From positions 67,170,222 to 67,234,221 of the forward strand of contig NC_030677.2 of assembly GCF_000004195.4 (NCBI RefSeq): a DNA stretch of 64,000 bases, read 5' to 3'. Of the stretch, positions 32,622-45,254 are shown piece after piece. Origin of the DNA: Xenopus tropicalis (lineage: Eukaryota; Chordata; Amphibia; Anura; Pipidae). The translations under genes and the position numbers were made by a program. How positions within the stretch are numbered: position 1 is the stretch's first letter; each line of letters begins with the position of its first letter. The notes beneath the pieces are model-generated. The model made no database searches. It was not told the origin of the DNA and saw only the letters and a list, made by a program, of their open reading frames with translations.

Positions 32622-35600
32622 TTACTCCTGCCAGCTGGGATTCACAAATGTAAAGCATTCGAGAATGCAGTCATCTGAATCCACAGCGGTGTTGCCATTC
32701 AGGAATGGCAGGTCGGCACTTATAAAGTCACAGCAATCCTGAAAGACAAAAAAAAATTGTCAGAGCAGTTGTCAGAAGACCTCTAGTTACAAATTGATCA
32801 CAACTCAGGGACACTATTTCTGTGGCTACAGGGGCAATTTTCCAAACTGGAAATTTTAAATGTACCAAGATTATAAAAATTGTTGTTGTAAGGCAGTGCT
32901 CATATTCCTTTGGTGACATATATGGTAACATATTGGCTTGTTTAAGTAACTAACATTTATGGGCTTATTTATCAATTTTCAAGTTTACATATTGAATGCT
33001 CTTCAGTTGTAAACTCTTCTACTAATGAAGACTACTTGAGTTTTAAAACTCGTATAAAGCGCGAAAATTTTAATATCTCGGATTAAAAATATGGCTTGAC
33101 CCATTGACTTCCATAGAAACTCACAAGCTTTTATATGGTGAAGTTTTACAATTGAGTTTTTGAGGATTTTTGTACTTAATATATACCAGACATTGGAATT
33201 TTTTAACTATAATTTGAATTAATATTTTTTAAGAGCAAGAAAACTTCAATTGCGAAAAAAAATCAAACACAAGTATTAAACCACCCCCTTACTGTTCAGC
33301 CTGGGAGAGTTGGGATCATTTGCCTTGGAGGTTTCAGTGTCTGAATTGGTACTTATGGTGAGTGAGTATAAGAATCCATTGACAAAATACTGGATTAAAT
33401 TACAGAATTCTAGTTAAAGAATCATTAAGATGTGTAAAAATTGTTGTCATTGTTATTCATTTAAGTATGAGAGGCATGGGGCACAGGATGTTGTTTGTCA
33501 CCTGCAACTAAACCAGCACCAGATTAGAAATCCCTATACCTTTAGCCCCCAGAATTCCTAAACCTGTGCAAGCTAGGGACATTGAGGACATGCCCAGCCA
33601 GGTATTGCCAAGTTCCCACACATTCTGTATGCATGGATGAACAGGTTGTGCTCAACTCTTTGTGCTCCAAAGAGCTGTGTCTCAGGAAGTAAACGTTTCA
33701 AAACTTTATTATGCTTAAAACCCTGCCAAATCCAAACCCCGCCACTCCCATGCAAGCCCAGCTGCCTCCTGTGAGTCACCCAAATCACACTTTTACATTT
33801 CTTGGGGCCCCTCTGCCACAGTACCCCATGTGACACCCTGATATCAGCCTTGCTTTTTACACCTATATTATGATGCGCATTTAGATATATAAATGTACTT
33901 TAATAACTTTAATAACAGCCCTACTGCTGCATACATTTGTGTAATAGTTTCTGAGCTTACTTGTCTGACACAAATATATAATACAGTATATACCAGTTCT
34001 GTGGCAAAAAAAAGAATGGAGTAGTACATTCCACAATTATTAACTTACAGCTTCAAATCTAATTGGTGGTGAAATCCTTTGCCTTTCAACGTCTTCCCAA
34101 TTAGTTTTCCTATAGAGTGAATGTTCCCTTATATTTCCATTCACCCCAAGACGTTTGTGCGGCTGTTTCTTCAGAAGCTAAGAAAAAAAAAGAATAGTTA
34201 TTTACATGGCATTCAACTCAACTGTGCTGTAATAAGGTGTGGTCAGGGCAGATCAGGTGCATGGGCCAAAATGTCCCAATTTTTAATTTTTAAATTTTAG
34301 CAGGTATGAGTAAGAAAGTAACTGTAAAAATACCATCATATTGCTGCTTTTCTTACCCATTTAGATTAATATTCCCAGCATCACCCACAGTTACAAAAAT
34401 AGAGAAAATTGGGAGAGTATTAAAGTATTGCTTTTGCTATTTTCATTGTCATAAAGGTACGGGATGTATTATCAAGAACCAAATTATCCAGAATATATGT
34501 TAATGATATTTAAATAACCCATAATGTTTTCCCCCCAGATTTACTGTTTTGTTGTCATAATCCTTCAGTCAGTAACAGCAGAAAAAAATTCATAAAATGA
34601 GCATAATTGGTCAACTGCTAAAGTGAAAAGGGCACACAAATTATGGAGCAGGTACTAAGGAGTAGGGTTATCCTTCCCCACAGAAAACACAGATGCAGCT
34701 TCGAACATTTACTTTTATTTGGTGGCATCAGTTACAGGGGTGACAAATTAACTGATCAATTAAAAAGTCTGTACAATACTAAATACACCCCAACAATAGG
34801 CACACACCACAGATAGGGATCTTTCAGGTTGTCACTGGCCATTAAGAGTGTGAAACACCATAAAACTTGGTCAGTGCAGACTTTTTGATAAAAAAATACT
34901 TTTTAGCTTCCTATCATGATTTATTTACTGTATATAGCACCAGCAAATTATGTCTCAAGATACTGGAGTTTTGCCCACGTTGCTGATTGCAGTACCCCAT
35001 GGTGAGTGACCCCTGAGAGCCCAGCACCCAGAAATGCCTTGCAGTTTGTGTAGCCAACAGATTGACTGCTCAAACCCACCTTCTGCAGGAGATCTTGCAA
35101 TGTTGTGCTCATCCCCTCAGGAAACACCGGCTTCTCAGTGAGGATGGAACTTCTCACATCCTGTTGGTGGTAGTGGTCATCAAATGGGGATCTTCCAGTG
35201 GCCATTTCACTGAGTATTATCCCTAATGACCACCAGTCTACTGCCGCATTGTATTTCTTGTTACCAAGAATCTGGAATATAAAGTAAAAATATCACCAAA
35301 CTGCAACATAAATTTAAGTTTACAGAATCTTTAGTCACTGTGTTCACATGAAATCTTTTTATAACATTACTGGATTAAGCTAATTCATTTCTCTTATATG
35401 ATCCAAAAAATACTATAGATATATAAAGGAGGAAAAATAGAAATAAACTTTGAAAAATTAAAGTAATTACATTGTGACAGTTAGCAGCCTACACAAGGGC
35501 CTATGCTTACTATCAGGGCAAATGAACACCAAGGACTGAGAAGGACCCAGGTACTAGAAAACAGATATAGGGCAATAATTGTATAAGATTCAGGCAGGAC

Positions 35601-36131
35601 ATGCAACAGAAGCACTGCTGGTACAGCCAATTAAATAAAATCCAAGGAAAATAAACAAGAGGGTTAAGCAGGGATCAAGTTAAGGTAAAGGCCAGGGCAG
35701 GCTGGGTTCAGGTTATATGGTCACGAAACTGGCCAAAGTCAAACACCAGTAGCAACAGCCCTCTCAAGATAACAGGGACCTATGCTGTACAATCAGGTGA
35801 TCTATTCAGATCTCTTTCTGCCATGAGGTAAGCAAAGGAACTTGCCTCAGTTACCACTTTACCAGGAGTGGCAAAAGCTGCCACCAGCTGCCACTTTATA
35901 CATTTCCATCTTTTTATCAGTATAGCGCAAATATGCAGTCTACACTGGCAAATGTGACAACTTCCTCACCCTAGTCATTGTGTTGAGGGAGAAAAAAATG
36001 TTTGACAGCAGCAGACAATCACTATGTGCCTAGATTAAGAATCCCTCCCCCATGCAGGCGATATAGCATTCTCACCTCTGTGCATCTGGAGGGCATAGAG
36101 ACACAGCAACCATGCTATAGATGCCAGCAGA

Positions 36132-36177
<46 letters not shown>

Positions 36178-39100
36178 TATCTCATTAATATTAGTAAGGT
36201 ATCATGCTACTTTATTCTCTTACACATTTTCAGAAAGGGCTCATTTACTAATGCAAGATGTAGTGCAATGTGCAAAACCCCACAATTCAAAATAAATTCT
36301 ATTTAGAAAGATACTCGCACCAATGTATGGTCCCTTAAGGAAGTGTTACTTTCCAGGGCTCCCTTTGCACACAGCTTTCTTGCACCTAATAAATCTCATG
36401 CTACTATTATGAAGAAAAAACATACATGCAACTTGCAGGCGATTTACCATAAGGGTTACAAATAAGTATCCACATTGGTAAAGTGTATGCAACACTTGCT
36501 ACTTTGTGGGAACCTGAAAATAAATTAATACATGTTGCTTATTTTTTTAATCCCACATAGCATATGTTTTTTTTCTTAACTTTTTCTTAATTTCTTAACA
36601 GGACAAACAGGGAGGCTGAAGCTACTCCATGTTTTGTCCTTTTGAGTTAGATAATTAGACAGTGCACAGATAAATTGAAGTGCATTATGCGGGGGAATTA
36701 TCTATGCACTAAAATTCTTATTACCCGTCATATTTTCATTTTCAATTTGTTCATACTCTTTCAGCAATCCCATGTTTGGCTTTAAATATATTGAGCAGTT
36801 TCCTACCTCTGGGGCCATGTACCAGCATGTTCCAGTTTTCCCACGGATGGTCTTGTGGCCAAAAACTCCTTCTGCTGCGATGCCAAAATCAGCAATTTTT
36901 ATGTGTCCGTCACTGGTAAGCAGGATGTTGTCTGGCTTAAGATCTCTGCAAGAGAGAGATAGTAAATCATTTTGTGGCTATAATTATATTATAAACTGTA
37001 GCCCTTATATTTTAGTGTTATATCCTCTTTAGTTCCCTCTACTCACTCCATGAGTGCTCAGGCACCATGTACTTATTTTATAACTGTTCACCTACCTTAC
37101 TGTCAAATCCACTCAGGTGCCACCAGTTATTCTTCCACGACATTTTAGGGTCCAGCCCTTTATTCCTGTCTCCTAAAACATCTTTCAAAATCCTCATCCT
37201 ACCTTTCTTCACTTCTTACCAATCAAGCCCCATTTCCTTGCTTAATACCAACTGATTCCCCTCTCCTAACCTAATTGCTCAGTAACCCCACCTCACTCCA
37301 TATACTCATTGTGCCTTTCTCTAAGATCAGCAATCTTCCACCTTCTTTATTCACCTTATAAAGTGTTACAGAAAATCATTTCCAAGCTCCATACATTGAA
37401 CTCCCTGGTACGACAGCTGCCCACTCCCAAGGACCCCACAACCACAGGAATATAGGGCCAAAACAATGTCCCAAATGTACTTTAAAGGATAGTCCAGCTC
37501 AGAGGAACCAGTGGGTTCATAAATACATGAATTTGTATTTCTGTCCTGTTCATGCCCCTTTGTCCACTGGTTGGAGGAGCATAATATCCAGATGTTGTAT
37601 CAATATTGTTCCAAGAGTAAAAACCAGCACATTTTGCTCTTAATACAGGAGAAAGGTCTCTGGGCTGATTGCTGTAGAGCAGTGGTTGTCAAACTTTTTC
37701 AGTTAAAGCCCCACTTGAATTTTCAACCATTGATCAAGGCCCCTTAGCTCAAGCGATTAATACAGACACAGGAAAATATTTGTGAATCAACCATACATTA
37801 AGAATATTTTGGACAGGGTGGATTTCAGCCTAAAATGGCAACTTTACATATTTGTATCTTTACCTTAAAAGAACCCCAGGTTTGTACTTACCGATGGATG
37901 ATACCTAGAGAATGGAGATACTGAAGACCACAAATCAGTTCTGCAGAGTAAAAGCTGAGGAAAAAAAGAACAAGCACATATTAATAGCTGCGCTGAATTC
38001 TCAATATTATTTCCTTGCTCCAAGAATCAAACAATGTCTAGTGTCTCGTAAATGTTTTACAACCCAGTCTTTAACTGTAAGTGTCATAAAGACCATTGAA
38101 TACTCATGCATGTACCACTTATATGACTTTTATTTTTCAGTTTTGTTACCACAGACACAAGTTTGGATTTGGTACATCCCCGTGCTGTATTCCTATATCC
38201 ACTTTTCTGATGCCTTTTGACTTTCCCATTGCTCTATACCTGTAATGTAAATTTTTTTCAATGCTGTCACATGTACAGAGCTACTTACATGACATGTCTT
38301 TTTTTCAGATGGTGCTTGATGCCCAGCAGATTGCTGAGGCTGCCTCCGCCTGCATACTCCATCACCAGAAAAGCATATTGCTGAGTGCAGAAACAGAAGG
38401 GAAGAGTGTTAAAACACATGAACAAAAAGTGCAAAGCTATCACATATAATGTAGGCATGTCCCTCAGCAGGACTAGATACAAAAGGAACAAATATGCAGG
38501 ATATATGCTTAATCAGGCTTACTGTGAGCATAGTAATGTGTGATTATACAGTGAATGCAATAACAGGCTGTAGAGAAAATATGGGGCTTTGGATATAAAA
38601 TTGCAGTTTTGTCCTTGTTGTGTTGTGTCTGTGTTGATTTAAAGCAGCAGTTTCAAAGGCTTCTCAGTGAACAAATCTATTGTAACCATTACCATGTACA
38701 GCAGCCAAAGGCACGTGAATTCCTAAGAGGTGAAAAGTGAATCAATATATAAAAGATATAAATGCAGGATGTGCATTGGAAATATGGTGAAAGGCATGTA
38801 ACCGAGCTTTGGGGATCGGCAACCGGTATGGCAGCATTGGAAGTAACTTACTTTGGTCTGGAAGGCTGCATGACCACGGCACAAGAATGGACTGCCGCAA
38901 GCAACCTTCAGGATTCTGGCCTCCTTCTCTATCATGTCCTTCTCCTCATCCTTAGGTGTCTTCCTGATGACTTTTACAGCCACGCGATCTTTCTTCGTGG
39001 TTATGGAAGCCAAAAAAACCTAAAAAAAAATACAAAGTTAATTATTTAATTCATTTATTAAAGGTTCTGTGCACATTAACATGCATGCAAGTTGCAAAAT

Positions 39101-41333
39101 ACTGGGCCTTGATTCGCACAGAGTAATGAAGTATACAAAGCATGGCAACATAAGAATTAGCACTGCAGATGGTAATAAAATTAGCTTTTGTTGTGCCTTG
39201 CTGTTGGCTTGTTGTCCACAAAACCCTGGCACAGCAAACCACCCATCCAGAAAAGTAACCAGAAAACTTCAGTTCAGAAAACTGCAATTCTTTCAAAAAT
39301 AACACCTGTTGTGACGAATATAATTTGGCAGAAGGAGCTTGAATTATTATATGACTGGTCCCATGAGCATCTTACTTTGCAACTTCCCTTCAGATAATGC
39401 CATATAAGTAAGTTTGCTGTGCAATAATATCCTTAAATCCTGTTATAAAGTTAATGTACAATTACAACCACCCAGCATGGTGCCTGGTCTGATTTTCCTA
39501 AAGTTACAGTGACCTGTATTTCTTGCATTCTGCTATTTACTTACTTTGCACTTACTTTACACAATCAATTCAGAAAACTGAACATATTCTATATATAAGC
39601 TATTCTGGACAGGGTTTTCTGGCCTGCCATGCCATGCCATGTGTTTTGGAATCTTTCAGCAGACCCCACTGTAGAAAAATTCCTTCCAACCCTTATTTGA
39701 TCTGGTCTAAGGAGCATTTGAACCCAAGAAAGGGTTAGCTATCTACCCCAACCCCATTTTTTAACCACAATATTAACCGTTTGGAAAAGTTAGTAGACAG
39801 GAGCCAGGTGATACAAGAATGGTAAGGAGAAACAAGCTAACCTGATGAGCTGCTCATATATTGTGCTGCTGTTCATAACATAATAGACACGTTTTTTACC
39901 TACCTACTTGTAACTTCAGCCCTAGCCATGCCCCTATTTTCGTTTAGTAAAATTATTATCAATATACAATTTTTCACAATCCCAAATTCCATTTCATACT
40001 TCCTCAGTTTTACTGTACATAGAGGTCCCTTTCTATTGAGCACATCACTCACCTTGCCAAACCTGCCTCGGCCAAGAATCGAGTGGAACTCATAGTTGGT
40101 AATAATGTGTTCCGGTAGACGCTCAGCTTGAATGGGCTGTCTCTCCTGGCTTCTTCTTTCTTCTGGGAGAAAAGGAATCTTATTAACAGCACATTCAGCA
40201 AATAACCACCAGTACCACAAGCAACTGAAATGTAAAGTCTCGTTCTATGGTTGGATTACTTGGCCAGTTTTTCTACACTCTTATCTACACTATTTATTGT
40301 TTGAAGATGGTTGGTTGTTATCGTTTGTTTTCTCATCTGCAGTTTAGAATGATAGCATAACTAAGGTACCAAGTAAAAACAAAGTCTACATATCATTGCT
40401 ATTTTCACTCAATTTTACACTATTAAAGTGCATGCAAGGGCCATGGGGGGTGGTGTGTATAGATACAAATGTTTAGGTCAAAAAATTATATTCCAAATGG
40501 TGTTTATATATACTGTATACAGTGAAACCTCAATTTTACATACTCTGATTTTTGCTATTCCTGCATTTTACAACAGGTGTTTGTGGCCCCACCATTACTT
40601 AATGCATAATACATTTCCCTAATTTTGCATTTTCCTGGATTTTACACCATTTTTTCTGGTCCCTTGAAAAATGGGTTAACTTTTTAGAGTTAAACATTTT
40701 TTTTTTTTTTACAGTAATGTAAATCGGAGGTGGGACAGTATGTTGTGAAAAAGTCCAAAGTTTTCTTGTGATTTTATTTTAACACCCCTGAGCAGAGGTT
40801 TGAATAAGCGACTGAAAATTAAATAATAAATGCTATGAACACAAAATAATAAAAATAAAACATAACATAATTAAATTGTAGCCTTACACAGCCTAATACA
40901 TAGGTTTGTTATTTCTGGTAATGTATCATTCAGAAGGTATAGCAGAGGAGAGAGCTGCTGGTAGCAAGGACAAATGCTCCTTCTACCCATTTACTAAAGT
41001 GTCCCTGTTTTGATTATCTTATCCTCCAAAGTCCCATTTTAATAAAATTTAGATTTTCAGATCAAATTTTCCCATATGGTTTGTTTTTCTTGATAAAAAC
41101 AAAATAGATGGGACCCACATTGCCCCTGTCTAATGGCACAGGTTGCATAAATGATACTATATGTCAACCCTTGTTCTGCAACTGTTTCATAAATCTAAAT
41201 AATAATAAACATTTGCTTTCTGGAAAGTACCAGTTCTTTCCTGGCTGTCCAGAAGTTTCATCTTCTTCCTCCTAATCTCTTCTTCCGTAGTTGTCTCTTG
41301 TTGTCTTCTTCTCTTCCTGGAGACAGACTCCAT
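32622..41333 (-). CDS. PKC delta/theta-like catalytic-only Ser/Thr kinase, copy C (9 exons, 370 aa)
   Basis: Coding exons (plus coordinates): 41231-41333, 40053-40162, 38852-39019, 38289-38380, 37892-37954, 36807-36945, 35080-35271, 34049-34177, 32622-32738. Same phases, splice sites and protein as copy B except two residues in exon 9: Thr340 to Ala (GCC) and Cys347 to Gly (NGN). Most other exon differences are silent, for example AAC/AAT in exon 8. The stop is TAA where B and D have TGA; in all three the stop overlaps a GTRAGT donor-like sequence. Exon 1 ends CTG before GTACTT, a weaker donor than copy D's CAG before GTACTC. Nothing in the sequence suggests this copy is dead. Confidence 0.88.
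36135..36171. repeat. (TA)n microsatellite, kinase intron 6, unit C
   Basis: About 37 bp of AT alternation, the longest of the three paralogous loci. The open frame across it that reads as repeated Ile-Tyr is an artefact. Confidence 0.9.
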
Positions 41334-42299
41334 GTTTGGGGTGGAGAATATGCTTAAAAGCACTTTCCTCCACCTGGAATACCTGCAGAAAAAAATGCTT
41401 TTGTTGGGGAATCCCAAAAAAGCGCTCTCGAACTCTCCGAAAAGGCAAATCGCACCGAAATCTCTCTCAAATCGCACGAGCAAAGAAAAGCACTGAGTCT
41501 CTCATAAGAAGCTCAACCGCTCTGAAATGACCAGTATTGGTAGAGCCCAACTGTCACTTTGCCAGGCACAATCACAATCACAGCTTTCTGTGTGTATAAC
41601 AAGGCTGCCATGTAAGCAGCCCAGACCAAAATCAGTAGGAGACTGAGAGTATGTGATAGGCATGTAGTATGTGAATTTAGAAACCAAATGTAACAAAAGA
41701 TCCATACACATATTCTAAACTATCCCTATGCCAGAAATGTAAATAGCTTTATTTCAAATGCACTGTATTCTGCAACATAGAGATATTGGCATTAGCATTG
41801 CCGAATCAGGTCATGTGCCCTTAAATTGTCATATAAGAAACTCAATAACCAGATAAATATATGTGTAATGCAATAATAATACACTGGTATTTGGTCATTT
41901 AAAAATCACTAGTTGAAGATCCTCTCAACATGTTCTGTAAGACATTGATGAGTCACCTATTTTTTTTAGCAGAAACCACTTTTAAAGGAATAATATTTGC
42001 TCCAGTACAATTGCAAATAAACTAAAGTAAAAATGTTCTGCACAGTCCTGTCATGTCTTTTCCGCAATAACTGCATCACAGAAAAAAACAGAGCAAACCA
42101 GGAGAAACATTGCATAGAGATGACCCATAACTCCTTCTGTCCAAGCTTGGTTCCTGATATAGGAAATGTTCCCTGTGTTAGGGCCAGGAACATTATCACC
42201 AAGCCCCTTTTTTTAAGCTTTAAAGGGGTTGTATGATGGGGACCCATTCTATATCAGTTAGAGACACTAAGAAACTAGATCATGTTCATGGTTATGATA
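41334..42299. other. 5' end and upstream flank of kinase unit C
   Basis: Same CpG-containing leader (41334-41535) and AT-rich upstream flank as units B and D. It has small deletions relative to B and D, for example around 42170. No separate gene seen. Confidence 0.5.
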
Positions 42300-43076
42300 A
42301 TTATAGTACTTTTTTGTGCATCACTGTGCTCCTTAAAAACATAAACGTTGATCTTTCTGTCCCAATAAAAGGCTTTATTCCTTTTATTTTTCCTATCTCT
42401 AAAGATTATTATGCCTAGGAAGCTTTATTATTTTCCACATTTGAATTTAGTCATGTGACCTGGAGCACACATTTGCTCTGATAAGAAAATCTTGACATTG
42501 ATCTACAGTGGCCAAACCATCACCAAAAAAATGCTTGCTTGGATTTTCAGAGCAAAATACAATTTGGATTACCTGAAGGCTACTAAAAACATTTAAACAT
42601 TACATAAGACCTTTACTATTTGTTGCCACCAATATGGATTTATGCAATTAATTAGGATCAAGAAAAAGGTGCTGTTTAATTATTACTGAGGAAAAGAAAA
42701 TAATTTTAAAAATTTGGTATCTGCTTACAATGGACTCTAAGGGGTAGATTCAGTTTGGGCAATAATAATGGAAACTATCTAAAAGCTACCGAACTTCTTC
42801 TTATTTAAGAGTGGGGTTTCCTTTATAATTGCTCAATCCAAACTTTTGTGATATTTCTATTATTTGATCATAGATTAATGTAACCTTACCTTGCCGTTCC
42901 TTCTCCCTTTTTCCATTCTTACCTTTTTTTCTATTTCCTATTCATATACTATATAAGTGTATGACTGATTTTTGTTTAAACTTGTTTTTCAAAAGGAAAA
43001 ATAAAAACGTTTTAAAAGTCCCCAGGGCCCACTTATTATAAAAAATAGTTATATTGTACTGAACAGAAGTCCTCTT
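42300..43076. other. Inter-unit spacer C/D, no gene seen
   Basis: Matches about 62.0-62.9 kb. At 42300-42306 it has the empty site of the 61669-62002 element (GATAATTATAGTACT, one TA). The counterpart is missing between units B and C. Confidence 0.55.
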
Positions 43077-43085
43077 GTAGGGTGC

Positions 43086-43300
43086 CGAATATCATTCAAT
43101 ACAAGAAAAAGTCCCACCAGCACACCCTTACCACCTCCAATGCTTAGTACTTGGTGCACGGCCCAGAGAGTCAGCGCTCCCAACAAAGTCCAATAAGAAA
43201 TTTTAGCCAGCACAACAAGTATGGTGCAAGCGGGGCTTAGCCCCTGCGTGTTTATTCAAGACAGCAACGTTTCGGGGGTGTACCCCTTCGTCAGGCATTG
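43086..43300. mobile_element. 215-bp insertion with 10-bp target duplication (unit C only)
   Basis: Flanked by TGTAGGGTGC at 43076-43085 and 43301-43310. The matching place in unit D (about 62905) has a single TGTAGGGTGC followed by GCCAATCC. The insert contains AACGTTTCGGGGGTGTACCC and CCTTCGTCAGG, seen in dispersed vertebrate repeats. A 10-bp duplication suits a retroposed or hAT-like element; the family is not assigned. Confidence 0.75.
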
Positions 43301-43310
43301 TGTAGGGTGC

Positions 43311-43844
43311 GCCAATCCTAGTAGTTTAGAACTAGGCAGAGCAAGAAAACCTTTTAATTGTTTGTTCCTAGGAATCTATGCAGTCAGAAATAACATTTCT
43401 TGGGTTTAAGTGTTTACCATTTTTTGAGTTTGAGGTTTTTTTTTTAATAATTAAGTGCACATGCAAATTTTAATAAATAGGGATCTAATAATCAGTGACA
43501 TGTATGAGAAAGTAGTTGATTGAGCCTATGGATTCTCCTAATGACTTTGAGCTCAGTGGTGCTTGCAACATCTGCACCTGGCACATCTGGAATGAAGGTA
43601 AAAATGACCTTTTCCTATTGGAAATAAATGAACTAAGATCACTCACATTTTTTGCATAATTTTATTCATGTTGTGCTTTCTTTTTAAAGTTGCAAAAGCA
43701 AATGGTGGTACATATGATGAGTTGAGGTTAAAGACACAAACATTCATGTATTTAGATAACAATAACTGTATAATCCACTTTGTTTTCATTCTATCCTCTG
43801 TGTTGTGAGGTTGAAAAGGTTGGCAGGTCTTTAAACGTTAGTGA
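43311..43844. other. Inter-unit spacer C/D, continued
   Basis: Shared with about 62910-63433, except for small indels. No gene recognised. Confidence 0.5.
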
Positions 43845-44192
43845 TTAAAGCTGGCCATACACGTGGCGATCTGACGATGTTTTGTGCGACCATCGGTCGC
43901 ACGAAACATCATCAGATGTGCCACACACCATTCAGGGCTGAATCGGCAGGTAAGGAGGTAGAAACAAAAGGATTTCTACCTCCTTCTGCCGATTCAGCTC
44001 TGAAGGGAGATTTTGATCAGGCGCCTTCTATGGCGCCCGATCAAAATTTTCCAACTGGTCCGATCGGCGAGTCGGCCGATATCAGCAGCTTCCTGCGATA
44101 TCGGTCGACCCACCGACATACCATACACGCACCGAATATCGTACGAAACGAGGTTTTGTACAATATTATCGGTGCATGTATGGCCACCTTAA
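43845..44192. mobile_element. TTAA-flanked palindromic MITE (GGCCATACACG ends), unit C
   Basis: TTAA at 43845-43848 and 44189-44192. Ends are TTAAAGCTGGCCATACACG and, on the other strand, TTAAGGTGGCCATACATG. The interior has several perfect or near-perfect hairpins: TGCGACCATCGGTCGCA, CTGAATCGGCAG pairing with CTGCCGATTCAG, and GATCAGGCGCC pairing with GGCGCCCGATC. The 125-codon open frame across it (43841-44218) results from the palindromes. Confidence 0.8.
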
Positions 44193-44279
44193 ACCAGGTC
44201 CTTTATCTTCCTGTTTGAGTGGTGAACTTTATGTACACAGCACAATTCATGGACGACCAAACCAAGCAGGCCTTTACCC

Positions 44280-44772
44280 TACAGAAGCATCCAAAGCACC
44301 AACATACGTGGTAGTGCAGTACTTATTGATTGCCTCTTATTGCACCGTAGTGCCACTTTTCACCATCACTCCATGGAGAATAAGATGAAATTGATACAAT
44401 GGGGAAGCAAAACCCTGGCACAGCAAATAAACCATCCACCCAGAAAACATTGCAATTCTTTCAAATAGCACTCCTGCTGTGATATCATTTGGCAGAAGGA
44501 TTTTTACCTTGCAACTTCCCTGCAGAAAATTACATTGTTAGTATAGCCTATAAAGACAAATGTGTTAAATCCTGCAATATCCTTCATGTAGCGTCACAAC
44601 CCAATTAACCCAGCATACTGTGTCTGTTCTGATCTTCCAAAACTTACAGTGACTTTGGCACCAAGGGCAGGGATAGCTACCCCTGTTTGGAAGAGTTCGT
44701 TAGACAAAACCCAGTTAATACAAGGAGCTATTTGACATGATGAACTGCTACAAATAATCACCAGTCACTTCT
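44280..44772 (-). pseudogene. Kinase intron-2 scrap with exon 2 deleted
   Basis: Aligns by eye with 9310-9838 and then jumps to the equivalent of 10263 (GGAGCTATTTGACATGATGA followed by CAAATAATCACCAGT). The counterpart of 9838-10263, which contains exon 2, is missing. Relic of a further kinase copy lying upstream of unit D's 3' flank. Confidence 0.65.
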
Positions 44773-45254
44773 TTAAAGGAGATGGAAAGGTAAAAACTAA
44801 GTAAGCTTTATCAGAAAGGTCTATGTAAATACAGCCATAAGCACTCACAGAAACGCTGCACTGAGTTCTCTATCAAAAGAAACACAGGATTTCTTGTCTC
44901 CTTCTCTGTAAATTCCTGTGCTAGAGACACGCAGCTCTCTCCTCTCCTGCTCCCCCACCCTCGAGAATGCTAAGAACTCCCTCCCTTCCCCATAGGAATG
45001 TGTGATCTGAGCCAATCAGCAGGAAGCTTCCTCATAGTCTTACAAACTGTGCATGTACAGGGGTCTTGCTCTTGGTGCAGGAGCGAGGCATTATGGGAAT
45101 TTTCTTTACACAGCTCAGCATTTTTTTTTTCTATGAGGCTTCTGATCATCTGAACGAGAAAAATTAGGGGGCGACATAAGGGCACTATTGAGAGAACTGA
45201 AGGTATGCCTGCAGCTTGAGATTAACTCTTTATTAGCCTTTCCTTCTCCTTTAA
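44773..45254. mobile_element. Complete T2-type MITE at the C/D junction
   Basis: TTAA at both ends (44773-44776 and 45251-45254), with inverted ends TTAAAGGAGATGGAAAGG and TTAAAGGAGAAGGAAAGG. This is the undisturbed form of the element that survives as a left piece at 10308-10409 and a right piece at 26037-26411. Confidence 0.8.

Noticed and set aside
43841..44218. 125-codon open frame, repeated at 63430-63807
   Set aside because: It spans a palindromic TTAA-flanked MITE; the frame reflects inverted repeats and has no domain.
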